A stretch of 64,000 nt of DNA from Sporosarcina ureae (GTDB taxonomy: Bacteria > Bacillota > Bacilli > Bacillales_A > Planococcaceae). Every line of letters begins with the position of its first letter. Position 1 is the first letter of the stretch. The notes under the pieces are model-generated. The model ran no database searches. It had not been told where the DNA came from and saw nothing but the letters and a program-made list of their open reading frames with translations. This document shows, one piece after another, positions 26,682-34,185 of the stretch. Position numbers and translations under genes: made by a program. The stretch is taken from positions 2,682,001 to 2,746,000 of the forward strand of contig NZ_CP015207.1 of the NCBI RefSeq assembly GCF_002101375.1, written 5' to 3'.

Positions 26682-26730
26682 AAAAGCCCTGAACAATCCG
26701 AAGTAATGTTACGGATTGTTCAGGGCTTTT
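26682..26730 (-). terminator. Terminator of the oxidase operon
   Basis: A 19-bp perfect stem (AAAAGCCCTGAACAATCCG at 26682-26700 with its complement at 26712-26730) lies just after the subunit I stop; A and T runs flank it, so it can act in both directions. Confidence 0.9.
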
Positions 26731-26737
26731 CTGCTGT

Positions 26738-28390
26738 TTAAGAACGTCCGATAGGCCAGTCAAATGGAATCGATCCAGGAGGCGAGTGCTTAATGATATC
26801 GATCATGGGTATCGTATACGCGAATAGAATCAATGCGATGGTAATACCAATCCATATATACCAGTTCTCCAAAATTTTCGGTGATTTCTCAGCATCTACT
26901 TCTTCTTCAGCGATTGGATATTCTTCATAACCGCGTGGAGCGAAGAATGCCAATTGAATGAAAATGTAGAACATCAATAGAATACCAACGAATAAGATGA
27001 TTCCGCCGACAGCTTGCCACATTTGGTAGCTGATCCAAGTAGAAACTTGATCTCCACCTGCGTACTCAGAGAATGCTGAACGACGTGGTCCACCGATGAG
27101 GCCTTGAATATGCATGGAAGTTGACATGATTGTCATGCCAATTGCCCAAATGAACGTCTGAATGATACCTAGTTTATTCAATGAAGGGGTCAAACGACGG
27201 CCAGTCAAGTGTGGAATCAACCAATACGCAATACCGAAAAACGTTAAAATGACTGTTGTTGCAACTGTTAAATGAAAGTGACCTGTTATCCAAATCGTGT
27301 TGTGAACAAGAGAGTTTACTTGGTGAGAAGCGTTAATGATCCCGCCTGCTCCACCTGGGATAAATGCTACCATACCAACGAATGGTGCCAAGAATCGAAC
27401 ATCTTTCCAAGGCAGTTTTTTGAACCAACCGAATAGTGATTTATAGCCTTTTCTTCTACCTGTAATTTCAAATGTAGCGAATAAAGAGAACGCCGTCATC
27501 AATGAAGGGATGACCACCATGAATGTTAAGACGACTTGGATGAACTTCCAAGTGGGATCAATACCTGGCTCAGTCAATTGATGGTGGAATCCGACTGGAA
27601 TCGAGAACATCAACAACAGAATGAAAGCCAGTCTTGCTAAAGGATCACTGAATAGTTTTCCGCCGATAATTTTCGGGATGATTGCGTACCAAGCCATGTA
27701 AGCAGGTAACAACCAGAAGTATACAAGCGGGTGACCGAAGTACCAGAATAATGTACGCGTCAATAATACGTTGACTGTTGCGACATAACCAAGTGACCAA
27801 GGCAAGATCAATACGATGACCGAGTACGCTACACCAAGTGTGGCGACGAACCACATAATCATATTGATGACTACCATAAATGCTAGTAAAGGAGACTTTT
27901 CACCTTTATGCGCTTTCTTCCATACATATAGTTGACGGAAGTTAGTGAAAGCAGCAATCCAGCTTCCTACAATGACTAATGTCAGTCCGATGTAGAAAAT
28001 AGGATGCGCGCGAAGTGGCGTATAGAATGTATACAATACAGAAGCTTCACCTGTTAAAATCATCCATGCAGATAATACCGTACCGACCAACATGACCCAG
28101 AATGAAATCCAACCCCACATTAATTGTTTGTCTGAAATGCCAACGGTTTTCCCCATAAGTGAGAATTGGAAACCGACGATGAAGAACGTAGTCAATACTA
28201 AACCGAGTATGACGCCGTGCGTTGTTAAAATCGTATAGTAATCAATATTGAATGGTAATGTGTATTTGCCGGAACGGACTAATGTCTGAAGCAGTCCCAT
28301 CAAGCCACCGACTAAAAGAGAGATGAACGTGACGTGCATAAAAGCCATATACAATCTGGATTCTTTTTTTGAGAAATTAAATAATTCCAT
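26738..28390 (-). CDS. cbaA: ba3-type cytochrome c oxidase subunit I
   Basis: Subunit I of a B-family heme-copper oxidase reduces O2 to water in the membrane. The 550-aa protein has about 13 hydrophobic segments. Metal-ligand histidines are visible in TTHGVILGLV, FGHPLVYFWLLPAY (CuB site), HHQ (CuB pair region) and the ITGHFHLTVATTV heme pair. Subunit I sizes and the gene order IIA-II-I match the Thermus ba3 pattern rather than aa3 operons, which also carry subunit III. It begins 3 bases after subunit II. Confidence 0.9.
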   Translation of the reverse strand: MELFNFSKKESRLYMAFMHVTFISLLVGGLMGLLQTLVRSGKYTLPFNIDYYTILTTHGVILGLVLTTFFIVGFQFSLMGKTVGISDKQLMWGWISFWVMLVGTVLSAWMILTGEASVLYTFYTPLRAHPIFYIGLTLVIVGSWIAAFTNFRQLYVWKKAHKGEKSPLLAFMVVINMIMWFVATLGVAYSVIVLILPWSLGYVATVNVLLTRTLFWYFGHPLVYFWLLPAYMAWYAIIPKIIGGKLFSDPLARLAFILLLMFSIPVGFHHQLTEPGIDPTWKFIQVVLTFMVVIPSLMTAFSLFATFEITGRRKGYKSLFGWFKKLPWKDVRFLAPFVGMVAFIPGGAGGIINASHQVNSLVHNTIWITGHFHLTVATTVILTFFGIAYWLIPHLTGRRLTPSLNKLGIIQTFIWAIGMTIMSTSMHIQGLIGGPRRSAFSEYAGGDQVSTWISYQMWQAVGGIILFVGILLMFYIFIQLAFFAPRGYEEYPIAEEEVDAEKSPKILENWYIWIGITIALILFAYTIPMIDIIKHSPPGSIPFDWPIGRS

Positions 28391-28393
28391 GTG

Positions 28394-28894
28394 TTAGTAC
28401 ACCTCCACTGTGCCGAACATCAAATGGTGACCGATGCCGCAATATTCGTTGCACACCACTGTGAATTCGCCATCGTTTTTCATGACGGATTCGAAGCGGC
28501 TGATATGTCCAGGTTCAACCATCATGTTGACATTTGTACCTGCCACTTGGAATCCGTGGACGACGTCTTTACTTGTTACTTGGAAAAGAACTGTGGAACC
28601 TTTCGGTACGCGAATCGTCTTAGTAGCGGTTCCATCTTCTTCTGTACCGAAGTCATAATTAAAAGCGGAAGCGACCATATTGACAACATATTTCCCGTCA
28701 GCAACTTCTGTCAGACCAAGATTATCAGGTTGGAAAGATTCGTTCGCTTCGACGTTTTGAGGATCGATAGTTTCGATATGACTTTGTGGATGTGTTCCTT
28801 TCCAGAATGCCGCAAAGCCAATAATAAGTAAGAATAAAACCAATGATGCTAAACCGAATACAATCCATACTTTTTCATACTTATGCAAATGCAT
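28394..28894 (-). CDS. cbaB: ba3-type cytochrome c oxidase subunit II
   Basis: Subunit II carries the CuA centre that accepts electrons from cytochrome c. The 166-aa protein has one N-terminal transmembrane segment (about 13-33) and a cupredoxin domain. The CuA ligands are in CNEYCGIGHHLM (Cys-x3-Cys-x3-His-x2-Met) near residue 149, and an upstream His is in VVHGFQV. It is shorter than aa3-type CtaC, as expected for ba3-type. The RBS AAAGGAGGAAAC lies before the ATG at 28894. It is part of a three-gene operon. Confidence 0.92.
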   Translation of the reverse strand: MHLHKYEKVWIVFGLASLVLFLLIIGFAAFWKGTHPQSHIETIDPQNVEANESFQPDNLGLTEVADGKYVVNMVASAFNYDFGTEEDGTATKTIRVPKGSTVLFQVTSKDVVHGFQVAGTNVNMMVEPGHISRFESVMKNDGEFTVVCNEYCGIGHHLMFGTVEVY

Positions 28895-28920
28895 AATGTT
28901 TCCTCCTTTAATGCTAGTTA

Positions 28921-29058
28921 TTATCTAGATAAGAATAATCCGTAAGCGCCAAACCACATGACAAGAATGACGATTCCGACGATCATCACCATGATCAGGG
29001 TACCTTTTAAATTCGTTTCTTCTTTTGGTTGATTGGGAGAAGATATCTTCTTGCTCAA
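28921..29058 (-). CDS. Cytochrome c oxidase subunit IIA (small)
   Basis: This is a 45-aa single-pass membrane protein starting with TTG at 29058, preceded by AAGGAGGTGG at good spacing. The N-terminus is polar (MSKKISSPNQPKEETN) and residues about 20-43 form one hydrophobic helix (TLIMVMIVGIVILVMWFGAY). Subunit IIA of ba3 oxidases is a small single-helix protein encoded upstream of subunit II, as here. The call rests on size, topology and position. Confidence 0.75.
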   Translation of the reverse strand: MSKKISSPNQPKEETNLKGTLIMVMIVGIVILVMWFGAYGLFLSR

Positions 29059-29333
29059 TACGGCCACCTCCTTGTCTAAATGGAGTTCGTACTTTTATCA
29101 TAATCCTAGCGGGGGAATAAAGAATTAGGGAATTCCCTATGAATTGAAGAAAAAACGTAAATTTCACAATATGTTCAATCACTTTACATGCTTTTGTCAT
29201 ACACATTCCGCTGTAATTGTGATTCGAGCTAGGTTGAAGGTGCTAATGGTATAGTTCGTCAGGTGCATAAAAAAATAGGTGTAACAGTGAGTGAAATAGG
29301 GAATACAGAGTGAGACAACATGTATTCAATGTT
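29059..29333. other. Intergenic region between oxidase operon and nagB
   Basis: No gene is visible. It holds the promoter side of the oxidase operon and the nagB promoter at its right edge. Confidence 0.5.
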
Positions 29334-29362
29334 GACCGTATGTTGAATTGAAATTATAATAT
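29334..29362 (+). promoter_or_regulatory. Sigma-A type promoter of nagB
   Basis: TTGACC (29334-29339) and TATAAT (29357-29362) are separated by exactly 17 bp, 33 bases before the nagB ATG. Confidence 0.8.
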
Positions 29363-29394
29363 AATAAGGTAAAACCTAGGAAGCCGGTGTGTAA

Positions 29395-30099
29395 ATGGAA
29401 AATGTCAAATGGATTACAGTGAAAAGCCCTGAAGAAGGTGCGAAGGAAGTATTTAATCTGATTTCTGAAGAACTTCAAAATAATAGATTGCATGTACTTG
29501 GATTGGCTACAGGCAGCACGATGATTCCGATTTATGATGAATGGACTCATTCGTCGTTAGACTTTTCCAACGTTACAGCATTCAACTTAGATGAATATGT
29601 AGGTATTGACGCGGATAACCCAAATAGTTATGCATACTTTATGAAGCAGCATTTGTTCAGTAAAAAGCCATTCAAAGAAACGTTTATTCCAAACGGTATG
29701 GCTGGAAATTTAGATCAAGAGTGTGAAGAATACGAGAATCAGTTGAACTCTCACCCGTTGGATATTCAACTTTTGGGAGTGGGAGAGAATGGTCATATCG
29801 CTTTCAACGAGCCAGGAACACCATTTGATTCTGTAACACATGTTGCGACACTGACAGACTCTACACTAGGAGTTAACAGTCAATATTTCGAAAACGATGA
29901 TAAGATTCCGAATATCGCCTTGACGATGGGGATCTCTTCCATTGTAAAGTCGAAGAAGTTAATCATGGTTGCATTTGGCGAGAAGAAACGTGCGGCGATG
30001 GAGAAATTGAAAGCTGGAGAGATCACAACGGAGTGGCCGATTACAAAGTTATTGCGTCATGAAGATGTAATTGTGATTACGGATTTACAGCTTGATTGA
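29395..30099 (+). CDS. nagB: Glucosamine-6-phosphate deaminase
   Basis: NagB converts glucosamine-6-phosphate to fructose-6-phosphate and ammonia, allowing recycling of amino sugars, for example from wall turnover by the many hydrolases encoded nearby. The 234-aa protein has the phosphate-binding LATGSTMIPIY near residue 37, NLDEYVGI (catalytic Asp) near 63 and GVGENGHIAFNEPGTPF near 128. Length fits the short Bacillales form. It is monocistronic between a strong promoter and a terminator; nagA is not adjacent. Confidence 0.95.
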   Translation: MENVKWITVKSPEEGAKEVFNLISEELQNNRLHVLGLATGSTMIPIYDEWTHSSLDFSNVTAFNLDEYVGIDADNPNSYAYFMKQHLFSKKPFKETFIPNGMAGNLDQECEEYENQLNSHPLDIQLLGVGENGHIAFNEPGTPFDSVTHVATLTDSTLGVNSQYFENDDKIPNIALTMGISSIVKSKKLIMVAFGEKKRAAMEKLKAGEITTEWPITKLLRHEDVIVITDLQLD

Positions 30100-30120
30100 G
30101 TAGAATAGATGATTATCAGG

Positions 30121-30164
30121 GGCTATCCTGGAAGTGTAACTTGACTTCTAGGGTAGCCTTTTTT
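30121..30164 (+). terminator. Terminator after nagB
   Basis: GGCTATCCTGGAAGT pairs with GACTTCTAGGGTAGCC, followed by six T. Confidence 0.85.
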
Positions 30165-30199
30165 GTGTGAAGTGAGTATTAGGTTGACTATGAACATGT

Positions 30200-30910
30200 G
30201 CTGTACGTTGGTCCTGCTTCGCCTCCCATAGCAGGTGTCTTCGTTTGATTGTGTGTGGGGCAGTTCGGATAGTTGTTTTAAATGGAAGTAGTGCTGTTGG
30301 ATTACGTTTCTGTTAGGAGTATGTGGTGTTGCTAGCAATGTAAGTGTAATGCACATTGTCCCCACTACGGCGCTGGTGGATGGCTTTCGCAAGGAGCCAC
30401 AGACAGAAAGTGCGCCTGTCTCTGTCTCCTTACTTCGCCTACCACAGCAGGTGTCTTCGTTTGATTGTGTGTGGGGCAGTTCGGATAGTTGTTTTAAATG
30501 GAAGTAGTGCTGTTGGATTACGTTTCTGTTAGGAGTATGTGGTGTTGCTAGCAATGTAAGTGTAATGCTCATTGTCCCCACTACGGCGCTGGTGGATGGC
30601 TTTCGCAAGGAGCCACAAACAGGAAGTGCGCCTGTCTCTGTCTCCTTACTTCGCCTACCACAGCAGGCGCCTTCGTTAGATTGTGTGAGGCAGTTTGGAT
30701 CGTTGTTTTAAATGGAAGTAGTGCTGTTGGATTACGTTTCTGTTAGGAGTATGTGGTGTTGCTAGCAATGTAAGTGTAATGCTCATTGTCCCCACTACGG
30801 CGCTGGTGGATGGCTTTCGCAAGGAGCCACAGACAGGAAGTGCGCCTGTCTCTGTCTCCTTACTTCGTCTACCACAGCAGGCGCCTTCGTTAGATAGTGT
30901 GTAGGACAGT
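30200..30910 (+). repeat. Module A hairpin array, locus 2 (3 full copies plus a 5' remnant)
   Basis: Module A cores lie at 30369-30455, 30585-30671 and 30799-30885, after a 3' remnant near 30215-30245. The first copy ends GGTGTC instead of GGCGCC; as plus-strand RNA this arm still pairs with GGCGCT through G-U pairs, but on the minus strand the corresponding pairs would be A-C mismatches. Units are about 215 bp, as at locus 1. Confidence 0.85.
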
Positions 30911-32545
30911 TCATACACTTCACTCGCAAGAAACAAGTGATAGCTATCACCATGTCACTGTTTTTCTATTTGCTAGAACCACAAACTAATTCATTCCCCC
31001 ACAGTAGCGCAGGCACAACTGCGGGGTAGGCCGTGGCCATGAGACAACTGGCAGCCCTACCGCCAGCTGGCTCATGGCTGGAGGCAATCCCCCACGTGCC
31101 TGCGCGGGTCGAGAAAGTGATCACTTGCTAACTTAAGTATCCAACAATCAGTCGAGCGACGTACCCAACAAAAGTGAGCAAGACGGGCAGTTGGGTAGTG
31201 GTTCTGCCAAAAGCGTTTCAAGGTTGCGTAATAGATGATGTCCCTTGTTTTGCTAGCATCTTCGCTGATAGGGTATAGGACACATTGTTCGCAAAAAACA
31301 AGTGATAGCAATCACAATGTCACTGGTTTTCTTTTTGCTAGAAACACAAACTAATTCATTTCCCTACAGTAGCGCAGGCACAATTGCGGGGTAGGCCGTG
31401 GCCATGAGACAACTGGCAGCCCTACCGCCAGCTGGCTCATGGCTGTAGGCAATCCCCCACGTGCCTGTGCGGGTCGAGAAAGTGATCACTTGCTAACTTC
31501 AGAACCCAAAAATAAGTCGAGCGACGTACCCAACAAAAGTGAGCAAAAAATGCATGATAGCTATCACAATGTCACTATTTTTCTCTTTGCTAGAACCACA
31601 AACTAATTCATTTCCCCAAAGTAGCGCAGGCACAACTGCGGGGTAGGCCGTGGCCCTGAGACAACTGGCAGCCCCATCGCCAGCTGGCTCATGGCTGTAG
31701 GCAATCCCCCACGTGCCTGCGCGAGTCCAGAAAGTGAACACTCGCTAACTTCAGTCTCCAAAAATAAGTCGAGCGACGTACCCAACAAAAGTGAGCAAAA
31801 AATGCATGATAGCTATCACAATGTCACTGTTTTTCTCTTTGCTAGAAACACAAACTAATTCATTACCCCAAAGTAGCACAGGCACAACTGCGGGGTAGGC
31901 CGTGGCCCTGAGACAACTGGCAGCCCCATCGCCAGCTGGCTCATGGCTGTAGGCAATCCCCCACGTGCCTGTGCGGGTCGAGAAAGTGATCACTTGCTAA
32001 CTTCAGAACCCAAAAATAAGTCGAGCGACGTACCCAACAAAAGTGAGCAAAAAATGCATGATAGCTATCACAATGTCACTGTTTTTCTCTTTGCTAGAAA
32101 CACGAACTAATTCATTACCCCACAGTAGCACAGGCACAACTGCGGGGTAGGCCGTGGCCCTGAGACAACTGGCAGCACCATCGCCAGCTGGCTCATGGCT
32201 GTAGGCAATCCCCCACGTGCCTGTGCGGGTCGAGAAAGTGAACACTTGCTAACTTCAGAACCCAAAAATAAGTCGAGCGACGCCCCAAACAAAAAGTGAG
32301 CAAGAAATACATGATAGCTATCACCATGTCACTGTTTTTCTTTTTGCTAGAAACACAAACTAAATCATTTCCCCAAAGTAGCGCAGGCACAACTGCGGGG
32401 TAGGCCGTGGCCATGAGACAACTGGCAGCACCATCGCCAGCTGGCTCATGGCTGTAGGCAATCCCCCACGTGCCTGCGCGGGTCCAGAAAGTGAACACTT
32501 GCTAACTTCAGAATCCAAAAATAAGTCGAGCGACGTCCTCAACAA
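30911..32545 (+). repeat. Module B hairpin array, locus 2 (6 copies)
   Basis: Six full 99-bp module B hairpins lie at 31007-31105, 31372-31470, 31624-31722, 31876-31974, 32128-32226 and 32381-32479. After a first step of 365 bp they are spaced 252, 252, 252 and 253 bp. The copies at 31876 and 32128 have A in the 5' arm and T at the paired position of the 3' arm; the copy at 31372 has a G-T half-change. The stretch around the first two copies is nearly identical to locus 1 (about 15.76-16.25 kb), so the whole A-plus-B array was duplicated or spread as a unit. Confidence 0.85.
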
Positions 32546-32620
32546 AATGGGTACTTACTTTTGTCAATTTTAGACACAAATATTTCAAGTGTAATATACC
32601 ATTCGACTTTGAAACATCCT

Positions 32621-32637
32621 TGTTACATTACTGTAAT
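32621..32637 (+). promoter_or_regulatory. WalR-type box upstream of NlpC/P60 gene
   Basis: TGTTAC-ATTAC-TGTAAT fits the WalR consensus (TGTWAH-N5-TGTWAH) exactly. It lies 85 bases upstream of the ATG at 32723. Confidence 0.65.
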
Positions 32638-32722
32638 AAATCATAAGTTTGTACAATGCTAAGATGAGATACATAAACAGACAAGCAAACTACTAAAAAT
32701 ACATACTGTCGCGGAGGAACTT

Positions 32723-33181
32723 ATGAATCTATTACAAAAGGCTATCTCAGTCCTAGCACTTACTACACTTTTGATCGTCTCACCATTTGCTGGACAAGCA
32801 GATGCAGCCGGTAAAACAACGAATATCACAAAAACAGCAACTAGCTTAACGGGTATCAAATATCGCTATGGTGGTACAACGAGAGCAGGATTTGATTGCT
32901 CAGGTTATGTTGGTTATGTATTCAAGCAAAATGGTTTAAAAGTAGCGAGAACTTCTAGTGCAATGTATGCATCAGGGCGTGCTGTGAAGAAATCGAGTCT
33001 ACGCAATGGTGATCTAGTATTCTTTAACACAACAGGACGCGGTGTTTCACACGTGGGAATCTATGTTGGAAATGGCAAGTTCGCACATGCTTCTACATCA
33101 AAAGGTGTGCGTGTGGATAGAGTAAATGATACGTACTGGGGCAAGCGCTATATAGGTGCGAAGCGTGTTGCAGGTATTTAA
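32723..33181 (+). CDS. Small secreted NlpC/P60 endopeptidase
   Basis: This is a 152-aa secreted peptidoglycan hydrolase consisting of a signal peptide (cleavage near ADA, residue 28) and one NlpC/P60 domain only. Catalytic Cys is in GFDCSGYVGY near residue 59 and His in GVSHVGIYVGNG near 110. It has no SLH, LysM or SH3 anchor, so it may be released or act near the membrane. It resembles the enzyme domain of the NlpC/P60-SLH protein at 19.0-19.96 kb. GGAGGAA precedes the ATG, and a WalR-type box lies upstream. Confidence 0.92.
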   Translation: MNLLQKAISVLALTTLLIVSPFAGQADAAGKTTNITKTATSLTGIKYRYGGTTRAGFDCSGYVGYVFKQNGLKVARTSSAMYASGRAVKKSSLRNGDLVFFNTTGRGVSHVGIYVGNGKFAHASTSKGVRVDRVNDTYWGKRYIGAKRVAGI

Positions 33182-33188
33182 TAGAAGA

Positions 33189-33226
33189 AACATCGATCTT
33201 CCTATGTGGAAGATCGATGTTTTTTA
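33189..33226 (+). terminator. Terminator of the small NlpC/P60 gene
   Basis: A 14-bp stem AACATCGATCTTCC/GGAAGATCGATGTT with a 5-base loop, then five T. Confidence 0.9.
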
Positions 33227-33228
33227 CG

Positions 33229-33270
33229 AAAAAATACCGGATAGGAGAGGGGATTCCCAATCTTATCCGG
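33229..33270 (-). terminator. Terminator of the secA2-slaP operon
   Basis: CCGGATA/TATCCGG stem (33237-33243 with 33264-33270), followed on the minus strand by TATTTTTTC. Confidence 0.7.
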
Positions 33271-33276
33271 CAAGTA

Positions 33277-34185
33277 TTAAGTAGTTGCGTCTTGTGGAAC
33301 GCGGATTGTCCAACGAGAGAAATCCGGTTCATCTTTCTTCACTAATTCCTTAGGGTAGATGAATGTCCAAGGGGTCGTGCTGTTTGCTTTCACGGAAAGT
33401 GGAGGATTGAGGTCGAATGTTCCTCGTGCTACCAATTCTCCTGTTGCATCAATTAATTCAAGCGGTAACTTTTCAATATTGATTTGTTTGGAGTGACCGT
33501 TACGAACGAAAACGGAAGCTGCAATCGTACCTTCATCTTGTGATTGGATTTGGAAACCTGCGATATTCACTTCGCGTGGCTTCAATTTTGGAAGATCGCT
33601 TACAATTTTAGATAACGCTTCTTTTTGCTCAGCAGGGAGTTGTTCTTCCCATGTTGGTGCAAGTTCCAATTGGTGTGGCATCATCGAATGAACGTTGAAT
33701 GCAAGCTTCCAGTTCGTTGCAGGGATTTCTTCTACCAATTGATCTTTCTTTTCGAAAACGAATACCCATGGTCGTGCACTGCGCGCTGGAATTTCACCTA
33801 ACTCGTTCAAATCGAACTCTGCAGATGCTGCTGTATTGCCTTCTTCATCAAGTAATAATAACTCAATTTCGCCTACAGTGATCGCTTGATCCAGTGAAGA
33901 ACGGAAAAATGCTTTAACTAACCAGCTACCGTTTGTTGGCTCCAAATCGATATCGATACCTGACAAGGAGATTTGATTTGGTTTTAAAGGCTCTTGCTCA
34001 TTTGCAAGAAAACGGAAAACATATTCTTGCTCCTGTGTTAGGCTCCATTGCTCATGAAGAGATAGTTCTGTTTCGATATCTTCGTCGCCTGAACCTGCTT
34101 GGCCATATTCTAAAATTTCCTCGGATTCGACTGTACTGTCCAATCCGGTTTTTTCGGTTTTTTTGAATAAATTGAAGAGTTTCAT
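33277..34185 (-). CDS. slaP: Accessory Sec system S-layer assembly protein SlaP
   Basis: SlaP-type proteins work with SecA2 to secrete S-layer proteins in Bacillus anthracis relatives. The 302-aa protein has no signal peptide, an acidic N-terminus, and two copies of a SLAP-type beta-rich domain: about 42-165 (LSLHEQWSLTQEQEYVFRF; ITVGEIELLLLDEEGNTA; RPWVFVFEK) and about 178-300 (TWEEQLPAEQKEALSKIV; INIEKLPLELIDATGELV; TPWTFIYPK). The ATG overlaps the secA2 stop (ATGA), so the two are translationally coupled. The RBS AGGAGG lies inside the secA2 end. Confidence 0.88.
   Translation of the reverse strand: MKLFNLFKKTEKTGLDSTVESEEILEYGQAGSGDEDIETELSLHEQWSLTQEQEYVFRFLANEQEPLKPNQISLSGIDIDLEPTNGSWLVKAFFRSSLDQAITVGEIELLLLDEEGNTAASAEFDLNELGEIPARSARPWVFVFEKKDQLVEEIPATNWKLAFNVHSMMPHQLELAPTWEEQLPAEQKEALSKIVSDLPKLKPREVNIAGFQIQSQDEGTIAASVFVRNGHSKQINIEKLPLELIDATGELVARGTFDLNPPLSVKANSTTPWTFIYPKELVKKDEPDFSRWTIRVPQDATT

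Noticed and set aside
28391..28831. 146-codon plus-strand frame opposite oxidase subunit II
   Set aside because: It is antisense to a clearly conserved gene with CuA motif and good RBS; composition reflects the opposite strand.
15781..32479. CRISPR array
   Set aside because: Repeats are 87-99 bp hairpins with conserved linkers of 110-270 bp; there are no unique spacers and no cas genes.
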